A DNA stretch of 64,000 nucleotides from Cerrena zonata. Taxonomy: Eukaryota > Basidiomycota > Agaricomycetes > Polyporales > Cerrenaceae. The notes beneath the pieces are model-generated. The model ran no database searches. It saw only the letters and a list, made by a program, of their open reading frames with translations, and was not told where the DNA came from. Below are positions 24,941 to 36,986 of the stretch, one piece after another (positions within the stretch are counted from its first letter, which is position 1; each line of letters begins with the position of its first letter). The position numbers and the translations under genes were made by a program. Location of the stretch: assembly GCA_038087015.1 (NCBI GenBank), contig JASBNA010000007.1:248001-312000 (forward strand), given 5' to 3'.

Positions 24941-26369
24941 GTAAGTTTCGATGACATAGTCGTAACGAAAGATGCTTACAGTTTAGGCATGCGCTGAAGC
25001 TCCATTGGGAATAAGGAGAGACCGGACGGTACAGGCACATACGGAAGGCGCGCGATATCTCCAGAGTTGAACCCTTCATAGTAAATACGAAGAGAAGCGG
25101 CAGGTCCAGGTCTCGAGAACCAATAAAGAGATATCCAATTTAATACTAGATTTAACCAATGTGTGTCACGAACGAGATGTTGTAGATTTATCTCCAAATA
25201 CACTGACCTTCGTCATCTGTCCAAGGATAGTTATCAGTCCAAGATATCAACTTCTCGTAGATCCAAGCCAATAGACCGACGGGAGAATCAGCCAAGGAGT
25301 ATCCCAACGTTTGCGGTTTAGTACGGTGAAGCGCCGCATACCCATACCCATTAGTACGAAATTGTGCTGTGCGCTCGAGACCTAGACGTTCGTATGCCGT
25401 AAGAGGTGTGACGAGAGATCTAAGATATAACAGAGGCGTCGACCAGAACGAGGGAGGGGAGCCACTGATTATGTGTCGAGTTGAGTGGAGAAGCTATGAT
25501 AAGCACGAAATAGAACGTACAAGGGACAATTTGTGTGCCACGCTTTAGCATGTTTGCCTCCATATGTGTTGCATAGCACACGAGATATCTTTCGGAAGGA
25601 TATCCATAAGAGGCGATAACGTTACGTAGAGAGTAACCTACGAAGTATCCCCAATCCCCACCTTGAGTCACTATCGAAAGAGAAGACGTTGTCAGAGTGA
25701 TGTCATTAGAACCTTGTTACAGATCTGGACTAACCGTACTCATTGTATCCTAATGAAATCATTAGTTTGTTCGCTAGCTGCAGAAGGTCCATATTGAGCT
25801 ACACAGGAAACGAGGTAGCAGGTCATCGAGTGAATCACGTACCTCGGCGTATTGGGGGACCGCGAATCCTTTCTGTTTTGGTGCCTCCGAGAAACCAAAT
25901 CCAGGAAGGCTGAATGTGACCACGTGGAAACTAGGTTTGTTGGGACGGACCTCAGTCAATAACGGTAGGAGTTTTGAGACTTCCATGAAATGTCCAGGCC
26001 CTGATACAGAAATGTTAGTACTCATCGGAGAAGAAAATGATTGAGATCTTTACAGCCATGCATAAAGAGAAGCGGGATAGCATTCTCTAAGCTACTCTTC
26101 TGATGGACGTAGTGGATATTGAGTGAACCAAACCCGTCCACTTCGATATCGCGAGTGAACTGAGGGATATTGTTGATCTCAGCTTCGTACTTTCGCCAGT
26201 CGTAACCATTCTCCCAACGAGAGACTAGTCTTTTGATATCCGCCAGAGGTACACCATAATCCCATTGGGCGTCCTCTAGCTCGTCTGGGAGTCGCGCTAG
26301 CTGAAGTTTCTTGTGAAGAAGTTCCAAATTGTCATCCGGAATAAAGAGCTTGAACGGTTTCTCGGCCAT
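24757..26369 (-). CDS. Epoxide hydrolase, microsomal type (paralogue 1)
   Basis: Predicted to open epoxides to diols through a covalent ester intermediate. Exons: 26369-26054, 26000-25843, 25777-25735, 25670-25642, 25588-25521, 25464-25208, 25145-24980, 24928-24757; 402 residues. It has the EHN-type N-terminal domain (residues 1-100, [13 protein letters not shown]), oxyanion motif HGWPG (104-108), nucleophile elbow GGDWG with Asp178, a cap with [11 protein letters not shown], acid Glu339 in FPME, and catalytic His365 in KGGHFAAHE. The acceptor of exon 3 was chosen to match the 43-nt exon 3 of the two paralogues; another AG 21 nt upstream is possible. The start is MAEKPF, aligned with its paralogues, although an in-frame ATG lies three codons upstream. 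A TATATATAA box sits 56 bp upstream. No signal peptide is seen. The last exon is duplicated at 20,085. Confidence 0.9.
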
Positions 26370-27634
26370 GACTATCAAGGCTGAAACTGAAGTTTAAGGC
26401 AGGGGGTGATCGGTAGAAGAGTGATTATATATAAACTCGAGGTCTTAACGCTCCACCTTCGAATCAATGCTTCGGACGAGGTCTCATCGGCCGCAACGGC
26501 CGCGGGAAGCTTGCTGGTTGTGATTTTTCCAATAAGAGCTTTAAGCAATATTAGTACATATAGACTGTGTATAATTATGGAGTAAGCGTGGAAGAATGAG
26601 TATCCACGTTATTGCCATTGCGTACCTATGTAAAGGGATTCGTAAATATTTACTGTAGTAAGCCTGCCCGGATGAGTAAGAAATAGTGCCATCCTGTGGA
26701 CATTTTACGCCGCTCTGTGATACAGTACTAAATGGGGTCAAGTATACACTGCAACAAATGTGAAGAATTGTACTCACGATAGTGCTATGTATAATACAAA
26801 AACCTGAACGTAGGAACTTGAAGCTTTAAGCTTTAAGGTCCAATCGGGTTTCCACCTGGCCGTACTAGGAAATTAACCTCGTGATCTGTCTCGATCGCGT
26901 CGCGTCGCGTACTCACCGTGGACCGTGAGTCACAGGCTCACAGCTACTGTATATACAGCTTCTATCAGTGTCATGTCATTGTACATGACATATTGACAGT
27001 GGAGAAAAAAAGGCCTGACGCAAAGCTGGTTTCTACTCCTTGAACTTTGCTAAAGCCTCAAGTTGAAACAACATTCCATCGATCGAGTCTCTTATCCTCT
27101 CGCCAATCTTCCCTCCTTTGGCATTCATTCGGGCGTATTAGAATTATGGTGAAGCAGTTCGAGAAGCTGTGGGCTGATTATAGAATAAACGGTCCAAAGG
27201 TTGACAGGTTCTTCCCGCCGGTCGATATTCTTGATAAGGTTGATTCATTTTGACCTACATATTGGTTGTGATTCGTTGAGTCTATGTAGTAGATGGGATC
27301 GTATTGTAGACTCGCCGTCGTTTATATGTACATGTAACGCAAGGTGATATAGCGAAGACGGTCTGAAGCAAGTGCAGGACGCCCAGGAAGGCCTTTAGTG
27401 AAAAATAGAGATATCCATCATTGAATGGATTCTTAATAGAGATTGGAATTACGAATACACAATGAGAAATTACAGGGTGAGCCCGTCTTAGGGCTTCTAG
27501 GTCAGAGGAATTTGAATGATCTTGAAATGAGGCGAGTGAATGATTAAGAATACTCGAGTTAAATAGAATGATCTTCCAACATATGTTGTTGGTGTCATCG
27601 TAAAGACAATAACTCTGAACTAAATATGACGTGC
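26370..27634. other. Intergenic region between epoxide hydrolases 1 and 2
   Basis: Contains the promoter of paralogue 1. A short inverted repeat (TGTCATGT ... ACATGACA) lies near 26,968-26,990. A 35-codon + strand frame near 27,148-27,253 (MVKQFEKLWADYR) reads like a fragment of protein but has no recognisable partner exons. Nothing else is seen. Confidence 0.4.
26425..26433 (-). promoter_or_regulatory. TATA box of epoxide hydrolase 1
   Basis: TATATATAA on the minus strand, 56 bp before the chosen ATG. The same nonamer stands at the same distance before paralogue 2. Confidence 0.6.
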
Positions 27635-29244
27635 TTAAGCAATAGCATAACCGCTTCTGCCGGGAACTACACCAAAGGCGACACCTCCTATCCCGAACAT
27701 CTTCCTCAAATCATCCGCTAGAACCTTAGGGACTTCATAAGCAGGATAATGGCCTCCTTTATCGTGCTCGAAAGCTACTTGGACATTGGTCGTTACTTTG
27801 ACCCACCTATAGAAATATTATGTCAGTTAGGACGACGAAATGACTAGCGCAAGACATACAATGTAGGAGTAAGCAATAGTTCCTTGGGGAAGAGTGAAAT
27901 GCCAGATGGAATCTCAATGTACTGCGTAGTCGGCGCGGAATGTGCATATTCGTAGTAGATCCTAATAGAAGCTGCAGGACCGGATCGGGAGAACCAGTAG
28001 GTTGATATCCAATTCAACACTGCAAAGAGTATCGATGTCAATTTCGAACAGGATGCAGTCTTGGGCACGTTCACTCACTTTCGTCGTCAGTCCATGGGTA
28101 ATCATCTGTCCAGGCGATTAGTTTCTCGTAGATCCATGCCAACATGCCAACAGGCGAATCGGTGAGAGAGTATCCCAAAGTCTGAGGTTTCGACGCTTGT
28201 TCCAAGAAGTATGCATTTCCCTTTGTGAGAAAATCTTGTCTGCGTGCGAGACCCTTACGCTCGAACTCAGTGATAGGCGTAATCAGATTTCTGAGGAAGA
28301 GTCCAGGAGCAGACCAGAAAGTTGGAGGTCCACGAGAACTACATGATTTATATCAGGATTTCAGCGTTGACAACACAGAAGAGCATGATTGCGTACGGTG
28401 GACAGGTGGTATGCCATGCTTTCGCATATTTTCCACCGTATAGAGCGCTGATTTTATGAGTAATCTTGAAATGGAACAATGTGAGACGTGAGATGTGGGT
28501 AGGGTGATGATTGACTGACTATAGATCCCCAATCGCCACCTTCTGTCACTGGATTCCTCTCGTCAGACACAGTACACAGTCTTCCACATACCAAGCTTCA
28601 ACATACCGTATTCCTTATACCCTAGTGCGAGCATCAGTTTATGACCGACCTGTATCAATGGCATGGTGAGTGAAAGAAAAGCGAAACGATTATGACGAGA
28701 ATCTATACCTCCGCGTACTGTTTGATAGCGAAGCCTTTCTTCTTGCAGCCCTCTGAGAATCCATATCCTGGAAGGCTGTATGTGACGACGTGAAAGCTCG
28801 GTTGGTCAGGAGCAACCGCAGTCAGCAAGGGAAGGAGTTTGGAAATTTCCGTAAAAAGCCCGGGCCCTGTATTCGTGGCCAAACAACACATTAGTTCAAG
28901 ATACGGCATAGAACGAGAGGCAACTGACAGCCATGTACGTAGAGAAGTGGGATAGCGTTACCCAGTTTACTTTTCTGGTGAACATAGTGTATATTGAGCG
29001 ATCCGAATCCTTCCACTTCAATGTCACGGGTGAATTGGGGGATTTTGTTAACTTCGGCTTCGTACTTTCGCCAGTCGTAGCCATTCTCCCAGCGAGCGGC
29101 AAGTCTCTTGATATCGGCGAGAGGTGCTCCATAATCCCACTTCGCATCGTCCAGCTCGTCAGGTAGACGTGTCACTTGGAGCTTCTTCCGAAGTAATTCG
29201 ATATCCGCATCGGGGATAGACAGCTTGAAGGGTGTTTCGGACAT
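27635..29244 (-). CDS. Epoxide hydrolase, microsomal type (paralogue 2)
   Basis: Same family and reaction as paralogue 1. Exons: 29244-28929, 28866-28709, 28649-28607, 28548-28520, 28464-28397, 28338-28079, 28019-27860, 27806-27635; 1,206 nt, 401 residues. Exons 1-5 and 8 have exactly the lengths of paralogue 1 (316, 158, 43, 29, 68 and 172 nt), and all intron phases agree. Key residues: HGWPG 104-108, nucleophile Asp178 in EGGDWG, acid Glu338 in FPKE, His364 in KGGHYPAYE. The residue after the His is Tyr instead of Phe and the C-terminal tail differs, so the substrate range may differ. A TATATATAA lies 56 bp upstream of the ATG. All catalytic residues are present, so it is probably active. 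Confidence 0.9.
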
Positions 29245-29809
29245 CGTTTAGATAGGGCAGCAATGAAGATACTCTACCTATACAGGAGCCAGTCATGAGT
29301 TATATATATGATGACGGGATCGAAGAAGTAGCCTAACGTTATGCCAGTTTCGTCGCAGCTCGGGAGACACAGAAGGGATACTCGGTGACCTAGACATCAT
29401 TCCAGTGACTCACTTCTTTGATTCAACATTATGGGATAAAAGGTACGGCGCGCATCTAACGGACAGCGTATAAGGATACGTTAGTAATAGTAATTAATGG
29501 TGGAGCGACGGCGTTCAGTACATACTTATACCTAATCCAACTCAGCGAGGTCTTAATGAAAAGGCCTATCACTTTCAGGCTTCTGAATTCGAGTGAACAC
29601 CAGCCATATTACCAAACCAGCCTGCGTGTATGGTACGCCGTTGTGGTGCTTAAAAGTCGGTATACGTAGTACCGTCAAAGTAGTATCATGGCATCTAGAC
29701 AGAGATGGTAACTACCAACTCCGGACTTTAGGGCTTGGCTCCGTTTCCGCTGCTCTCGGGGACTTAAACTATATTGCCATGTGTCCAGTTTTAAAGCAAT
29801 GCTGACCAT
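29245..29809. other. Intergenic region, promoter of epoxide hydrolase 2
   Basis: Holds the paralogue 2 promoter at its left end. No other gene-like text is seen. Confidence 0.5.
29300..29308 (-). promoter_or_regulatory. TATA box of epoxide hydrolase 2
   Basis: TATATATAA on the minus strand, 56 bp before the ATG, the same word and spacing as in paralogue 1. Paralogue 3 has only a degenerate TATGTAATA at a similar distance (36,132-36,140). Confidence 0.6.
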
Positions 29810-31488
29810 TCATCGCAAGCCCGACTTTGTCGGATAGCTTACCACGTGAGCCATGTGTTTATGGGTTGTAGTAGCCCATCCGATATGCGAGATGCTGATT
29901 TGAAAATGGATATGTTCATTTCGGAAAGGGCCACGACAGAGAAAAAGAAAGAGATAAGGAAGAACTGAAACAGAGACAAGGACAGAGTCGAGAAAAAAGA
30001 TAGAGAAGGATAGAGAGAATGAAATGGAAAGGAAACGAGACATGGAGCTTAATGAGAAAATCGGATAACTGAGAGAAACAGAGAATAAAGAAACCGAACG
30101 GCGATTCTGGAAACGTTGTAAAGGATTGAGAGAAGCGGAAGGGGAGGGGTGACGAGGTTCCTTGCAGAACAAGGGAATTGGGGCCGAAGCCAAGGCAAGA
30201 GGAGTTGTTACATCTTCCCTGATGTGAACGACAGATAGAGGGATTGAGGGGATAAGGGAATGTGTCGAAATTGGTAGCGAGCCTTTGGGGGATGACAAAT
30301 TCTCGAATGTGGACTCTGGTGTAGGTGAGGTAGGGACTGAAGGGAGGGATACCACTGGAGCGGCCAAGTGACTCATTTGTCCAGAGGATGCCTTCAGTAA
30401 TTGCGGAGTGAGGATCAGACCATCATTGTCCGTAGTGCAGAGGGTGATATTGGGAGAGTGAGGGGAAGAGGTAGTACTTGTAACCATATCGGTCGAATAG
30501 ATGGGGTGTATCCGATTGGGACGAATATGGTGCGGAGTAGTCGGAAGGGCAGCGGAGGGAGTGAACTTCGAAATCCTTATGGGTGCACAGCTTGATGGCT
30601 GTGACCTAGAGGGTTGGTCCATATCATAGAGCGTAACGGAGGTCGAGGCCTGACTACGAGGAGAAACTTTGGAAGGAAGGAAAGGCAATGACGCGGATTC
30701 CTCCCTGCGTACAAGGGTAGCAATGTCGAAGGATGGGAGAGATATAGGAGACGTTGATTGGCGGCAAGAGGAATAGTGTAACTGGCTCTGACTGAGAGGT
30801 GATTCAGATCGGGAGGAAATAGGTGATCGGTAAAGGAAGAATGGGAGCGAACACGATTCTTCTCGTAATGCGAGGCGTGCGAAATCTAGTGATATTCTAG
30901 AGGTTGACCTCGGGAACTCAACGAGATCGGCGGACTTTCGCTCGCATGCGTTAGAAGGGGGGGTAGTATCGAGGGGCGATTCCAATATCTGAGGATTGGG
31001 CGGCCTAAATGATACAAAGGGGAGTGAATCCGACTCTTCCCGCAAAACGTAGTCGATAGGATTGAGTGACATTCGAGACGCTGACGTAGGGACATTAGCG
31101 GGTTCACGGCGAGTGTCCCAAAAATTGGAGAAGGAGGATGGGGAGGATTTGTTGGACTACAGTCAATAGGATTGCTGGCGAGATTAAGAGTACCGGGGCG
31201 TCGAAGTTCGAAGACAGGGGAAGATTCAGATTTTCCACGACCTAGACTCGCCCGTAGGCCCAGAGACTCGCGTTGAGCCATTGGAGAAGCTTCAAGATTG
31301 ACCGAGTGACGGTCAGCCCAAAATTGTGAAAAGGGAGCGGTGTTGGAATTATTGCATTCAGTTTTGCGATTAGCTAATTGAATGCCGGATGCAGAGGAGG
31401 GGATTGAGTCGATAGGGTAGCCGACAAGCTGAGGGGCAGGGTGGGAAAGATGGCGAGGAGACCATGGTAGGTAAAGTAGTAGGAGCAT
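29810..31488 (-). other. Repeat-bearing open frames downstream of the kinase, probable C-terminal extension
   Basis: Two long overlapping minus-strand frames follow the kinase: 31488-30886 and 31072-29810, the latter also open upstream of 31,072 to about 31,150. They encode related Ser/Pro-rich text. A core like SLxxxxxxLREESxSLPF occurs at about 31,042, 30,865 and 30,706 in one frame, with a diverged copy (SLGRGKSESSPVF) near 31,240 in the other. A second shared word is FSQFWADRH (about 31,332) versus FSNFWDTRR (about 31,130). Protein-level repetition across two frames implies that both were coding and are joined by an unrecognised intron or separated by a frameshift. The distal part, below about 30,150, is a pyrimidine-biased frame over a purine tract (29,930-30,060 on the + strand) and is probably not translated. 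The frame ends at 29,810. Confidence 0.4.
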
Positions 31489-33815
31489 CCGCCATTCTGG
31501 GCGAAAGGTAGTTGAAGTATGGGATATGATCCTCCGATGAACTCAAAGGTGAACCAGCGTCGATATCTGTTCCTTGTTGGCATGATCGAGACATGAAAGC
31601 CTCAGAGGCGTTCGGTACCCAAGGAGCCTCAAGGGTATTGTTCTCAAGTCCTGACCAGTCGCTAGGGGAAGCTATGTCAATAGACAGGTTGTGTTGCACA
31701 AATAAATAAGACTTACAATGATTTGAAAAAGAGGTGCCCCTTCATGCGTGCTGCTGATGGACGCGTGCTTGCATCCTTATCGAGAGCCTGAGATACGATT
31801 CGATTATTTGGAACGGATTCGATATGAGAACCAAGGACTTACACGTCGAATGAAAAATACGGCATCTTCATTGATTCCGTATTCTTCTTGTTCACGGTTT
31901 TCAATCTCGTATTTGCCTTCAGTGACGTGTAATGCAAGGGCAACATCGTTGTCTGCCCCAGTCCAAGGCGACTGTGAACGGGGTCGTCATTAGTTTGTAT
32001 GCATATTGGAAATAAGGGAGATGATAACTTACTCGACCGACGATCATCTTGAACGCCATGACACCGGCAGACCATACATCGACGTTGTACGAATACAGAT
32101 CCTCTCTGAAAACCTCGGGGGCAGCATACTCGGGAGTTCCGCAACCGGTGTTTGTCACCTCAGAGAATCTGTCTGCACCAGCTTTGTCCATCGTGGCAAG
32201 TTCAGGATTGATCGTTCGTTCGAATTCACTGGCGTACTGCTCAAAGCAGCGTGCGAGACCGAAGTCAGCGATCTTGAGACGACCATCGGGTCCAATTAGG
32301 ACGTTGGCAAGCTTGAGATCACGGTGGACGACACCACGAGAATGAATGTTCTCGAGACCGTTAAGCTGAGAAAAACGTCAGAAGACTGGTTGAGAACGAG
32401 GCTATAGATTATTTACCAATTCTGCCATGTAGAAACGTGCGACATCGAGAGAGAATCTGCCACCTTCCCTCATAAGTCTGGTTTGAAGATCCCCTCCGTT
32501 GTACAACGGCTAAAAGTCAAGATGATAAACGTTGTGATATTGTTTCGAGATGGATATAGCTTACCATAGCGATGTAAAAGTTGTTGCTGTCGTGCCAGCT
32601 TGCAAGAACTTCTGCGACACCACCCAGACCGCTCAATCGTTGCATGGCAAGCCATTCGTCGATCACGGACTGACAGTTCTTCGCGCTGACACTTCCTATG
32701 TTGTTCGCAGCACCTTTCACAGCAGGCGCGAATACGTCCTCTCCGAATGTGTCTGCTCGAGGAACACGTTTCCTCTTGACTTCTCTCACTCGCTTCCTGA
32801 TTGCTTTCAAAGCAACACATCCGCCATTCCAGTTGAATCTGGCTGCGTATGCGGTGCCGAATCCGCCCTTGCCGAGGGCTCCGATGATGTCGAAGTCTTG
32901 AGTAGAGAGTCGTTCTGTGAATGGAGTGGATTGGGTGGAAGTGAATTGGGGTTGTTTGATATCGAGAACTGAAAGATCGTTGACAGATTGGAGGGCAGTA
33001 AGGCGGCAAAGAATTGGGGTGGATTCCGGAAGACTTGATTTAGGACAAGGGGTGGTGGGTGTAGGTTCGTCGACGATAAAGGCGAGTGGCGATTGCTTGG
33101 GTGTTGTAGGTGTTGTATAGATATCGTTGCAAAGCGCAACAGGGATGTAAGCATCTGTGGCTATGGGAATGTCGAGGATAGCAGAAGCCCCCGCAATAAC
33201 GATGTCGAGAGGTACGACAGCGTCGACAGACTGAGTCAAGGTAAGATCCTGGCAGTCAATACCGAGGATATAGTTAAGCTCTGAGACACGGACACCGTCC
33301 GTTATCTATTCGTTTCTGTCAGTATATGCTCAACTTATAGATTGCTGCTTTGCATACCAAAGTCTGTATCCAGTTGGCTAGCGCTCCGACAGAGATAGGC
33401 CTGTCAATTTGGAGGGTGCAATAGAAGGAGACTTCTTGTATGAATTGTTGAGGAAACAACTTCTCAGCCTCCTGACCTTGTGCAGTCTTTGCCTACGAAG
33501 CATGAGAGATTTGTCCACTACATATGAGGCTGACGACTCACCAAAACAAGTAGAGACGAAGGCCTCGCAGAAACGCATCTGGTGGGTAGTTTGACCACAG
33601 AGGTGTTGTTGTTGATCTGGTGACGTAGATGAGTAAGAGGTATATTAGTATCAGAAGAGCTGAGCTTACTGTCTGGATCTCGAGAGTCTGTTGTGGCTGA
33701 CGAGCAGACTGGTGGACGTCAGATCGGTTTCTGATAGCTTAGATCTAGTTGAGATGCTTACCCTGTCAGAGGCAGGTTTCCTACTGAAGAGGATCTTGAG
33801 TTTCGCGAAAAACAT
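31370..33815 (-). CDS. Serine/threonine protein kinase with a novel N-terminal region
   Basis: Exons: 33815-33762, 33708-33670, 33616-33542, 33492-33358, 33305-32565, 32509-32417, 32365-32033, 31971-31843, 31787-31717, 31661 onward. With the simplest 3' end, a stop at 31,370, the protein has 653 residues; a longer tail using frames down to 30,886 or 29,810 is possible. Kinase landmarks: Gly loop GKGGFG (246-251), VALK Lys268, HRDLKLANV with Asp395, DFG 413-415, GTPEYAAPE, DVWSAGV. A roughly 30-residue insert separates DFG from GTPEY, and another basic insert follows the VALK lysine. HRDLKxAN indicates Ser/Thr specificity, resembling AGC/CAMK-type kinases; I cannot name a subfamily. Residues 1-240 match no domain I know. 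The start is the ATG of MFFAKLKILFSRK; a possible earlier exon at 33,850-34,090 was left out. Confidence 0.82.
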
Positions 33816-34489
33816 GGCGAAGTCTTGAGGGGGAGATGGAAGGTAGAGAGTGAGGTGTGTGGAAGAAAGGATGGCGGAAGCTCGAGCCTTACCCTCACTC
33901 TCCCTGGGAGGCTGACGGGTTCTGTTATCACCATGTCAGCACCTAGCCATCCGCCATCGTATCTGCTTGAGAAGTCGGAAAGGTCAGCCTCCACCAACGT
34001 TCTGGTGAGCAAGTTTCCTAATCTGGTAACAAGTGTAGTAGCATAGTCGGTGTCCAATACCTCGAAGTTGAGTCTAAATCCGTGGTTAGTGCCACCAAGA
34101 AGTGTATCTGGGCGTGATTCTCCATGAGTAGTCGAATATAATCAACCAAAAAACTATTATTACGACATCTGTCTTATCCTGAGCCGAAACGCAGCATTAG
34201 TGCGGAAGCCGGAGCTAAGACCTTGTTAGTTTTTGTACGTTGATGAGGATGGTATGGTTGAGCCCTTCGTATGGTTCAGTTCTATATCATTTATTCAGTG
34301 AGTCGAAATCAATAAATTAAATCAATAAGAACTGACCACGTTTGAGGGCACAACACGTTACCTGCTACGCTTACTATGCTTGTTCAATCACAGCTGAGCA
34401 TATACGCCTTCATCACTATTATGAAGTGTATCAGGGAATACAGATGTGGATCCACACAATCAGTAGCAAAACATCAGACAGGACTAGGG

Positions 34490-36074
34490 TCAATAGCCGG
34501 TTTTACCAGGGACGACCGCAAACGCGGGTCCCTCTTTGCCAAACATCTTCCTCAAATCACCAGCTAATGCTTCAGGTTTTTCGAACGCGGCGAAGTGACC
34601 TCCTTCTTTGTGTTCGGATTGGAAGACGACTTTGCCTAGGGTTTCGGACCACCTACACCCAGCTTTAGTTTCAGTATCCGAATTTACACACTATAAACTG
34701 CAACTTACAAGTTTGGGAGGCGAACTAATTCCCCAGGGAAATATGAAAAACCGGTAGGGACTGGTACACGTCGTTTATCATCCCAGTCTAGGACGTGTTC
34801 TGCTTCATAGTAAATTCGAACGGATGCGGCAGGTCCAGGTCGAGAGAACCAGTAGATGGAGATCCAAGTCAAGACTGAATTACGTTAATATCGGTGTGAT
34901 TTTAGGTAGAGCAACTGGTTTACCTTCATCATCGGTCCAGGGATAATTATCCGTCCAGGCGACGAGCTTCTCGTAAATCCAAGCAAGTAGACCCACCGGG
35001 GAGTCAGCCAACGAGTATCCCAAAGTTTGGGGACATGTGGATTGTTGCATGAAATAACCCCTTCCTGTCTTTGCAAACTCCTGCGTCCGAGCTAGAGAGC
35101 TACACTCCTCAGTACTCCAAGGAGTGACTAAGAATTTGAGGAACAACCAGGGAAACTTCAGTGGCGATGGGGGACCCTGAGTGCTATGCGGGAAAGGAAG
35201 TCAATGTCTAATTAGTACGAAACAAGATAGTCACTCATACATTGGGAAGTTGGTATGCCAAGCCTTGGCATGTTTGCCACCGTAGTTGTTGGAAATCGCG
35301 CGAGTAATCTAGCAACAGTTAGCATCCGTTAGAGCCTTAAGTACGTGGTCAAGGAGTCTCACCAGCATTCCCCAGTCACCTCCTTGGGTCACTATTATTG
35401 GAAGGTTATAAACATACTATTGGCGATGATAACTGCACTCGGACTAACCATACTCGTTGTACCCGAGAGCGAGCATCAACTTGTGTCCAACCTTTGATAA
35501 TAATGATTAGTATGTACAAATAGCTGCAGTCGGCGGGGTTTACCTCTGCATATTGAGTGATGCCGAACCCTTTCTTCTTAGGGGTCTCTGAGAAGCCAAA
35601 TCCAGGGAGACTGTACGCGACAACGTGGAAGCTGGGGTGGTCGGGCGAGTTCGCCGTCAAGAGGGGGAGCAGTTTAGCAACCTCCATAAAGTGACCAGGC
35701 CCTAAGATGGTATACATGAACATCAGTACTAATCGGAGATGATAAAATATACACGTACATCCATGAACGAACAGGAGCGGAATGGCATCTACCACTGTGC
35801 TCTTTTGGTGCACATAATGAATGTTAAGCGTCCCAAATCCATCGACCTCGATATCCCGAGTGAACTGAGGGATAGCATTTATCTCGGCTTCGCTCTTGCG
35901 CCAATCGAAGCCGTCTTGCCATCTCGCTACCAATCTCTTGACGTCCTCAAGGGGTGAGCCATAGTCCCATTTCGCGTCTTCCAGCTCGTCCGGAATACGA
36001 GAAACGGCAAGTTTCTTGCGAAGAAACTCGATGTCTGCATCGGGGACAGCGAGGGTGAACGGTTGTTCTGCCAT
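34490..36074 (-). CDS. Epoxide hydrolase, microsomal type (paralogue 3)
   Basis: Third member of the set. Exons: 36074-35759, 35701-35544, 35491-35449, 35391-35363, 35308-35241, 35183-34924, 34874-34709, 34652-34490; 1,203 nt, 400 residues. The exon lengths 316, 158, 43, 29, 68 and 260 repeat those of paralogue 2. Key residues: HGWPG 104-108, Asp178 in QGGDWG, acid Glu340 in FPGE, His366 in EGGHFAAFE. The cap segment around residues 210-250 ([17 protein letters not shown]) is the most divergent part of the three proteins, pointing to a different substrate. The gene is separated from paralogue 2 by the kinase but shares its orientation, so it probably arose from the same tandem series before, or despite, the kinase gene lying between. 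Confidence 0.9.
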
Positions 36075-36986
36075 GTAGGAAGGTATGTTATGGTCGGTGA
36101 GAAAATCCCTACTTCATCATCAGCTGTGCTCTATTACATAGTCGCGCTAGTGCCGTCATCAACCCATCGGTACCGCTTCTGCAAGCAACACGATAACGTG
36201 ATGAGCGCGAATGTTGTGGTTCATGAGAGAGAGAGAGAAAGTACTTTACCGTGACATAGCCCACGGTCGGCCCCTCCTAGATGAAAATACTCAGTTGCAC
36301 CAATCGCCCGTGCAGAAGCAAATTGCTTCACAGTAGCTTCTGCTGCTCAAGAGTTACTGGTAACTCGAATTTGTTTCCTCATCGATGCTGTGGGAATGAT
36401 CCTTGTCTCACTCGGTCGAGACTCGGCTGGTACATATCATGGTTTGTAAGTGTTACAGTAGCTGGAGTGAGTGATCCGTCTTCCTTCCCAAATATGGAGA
36501 TGTAACGTCACTGCAACGTCACTGCGTGATAACCTCAGAAACTGTGCTAGAGGCTCGTTGAATGCTCTCTGATCTCTGGTACATAGTGTAATATATCACT
36601 TCGTAGTGTATTGTATTTTTCTCGGACTAGCAAGATCGTGACACTGCAAAGTGTAGAGTTGAGCCTGGAACGTATAGAGAGTATCGGGAGTTGAAGGTTT
36701 TGTAAACATGATTGTTTATACTATCTACGACCTGGAGCATGAATTTAGACGGCGTAAGTGCTTGTCCCTTCCAGACTCAAAACACTTTCATGTCAATGAT
36801 CCCACCACTCTAAATTGATAGAGAAACATTGATTGAATAATAGAGCTATTACTACGTACAAAGTAAAAGGTCCTGTCACTATCGTAGAACTCTAATCTGG
36901 GCAAGATAAATATCATGCCACTAAACAAATTCAGTCAGTACATAGGTCCCTGAGAATAGTGCCCGTCGAAGACACTCACATAAAGC
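36075..36986. other. Intergenic region
   Basis: Carries the promoter of epoxide hydrolase 3, with a weak TATGTAATA at 36,132-36,140 (minus strand), and a short GA microsatellite at 36,225-36,240. No gene is seen; 36,600-36,980 is A/T-rich. Confidence 0.5.

Noticed and set aside
25778..25798. Alternative exon 3 acceptor in epoxide hydrolase 1 adding seven residues
   Set aside because: Paralogues 2 and 3 both have a 43-nt exon here; the downstream acceptor reproduces that length.
26895..27005. Inverted repeat near 26,968 as a transposon end
   Set aside because: The arms are only eight or nine bases, with no second copy and no transposase.
33850..34090. Possible extra 5' exon of the kinase (minus strand, text around DYATTLVTRLGNLL)
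   Set aside because: It reads like protein, but no donor/acceptor pair joins it in phase to the ATG exon, and the ATG at 33,815 gives a complete model.
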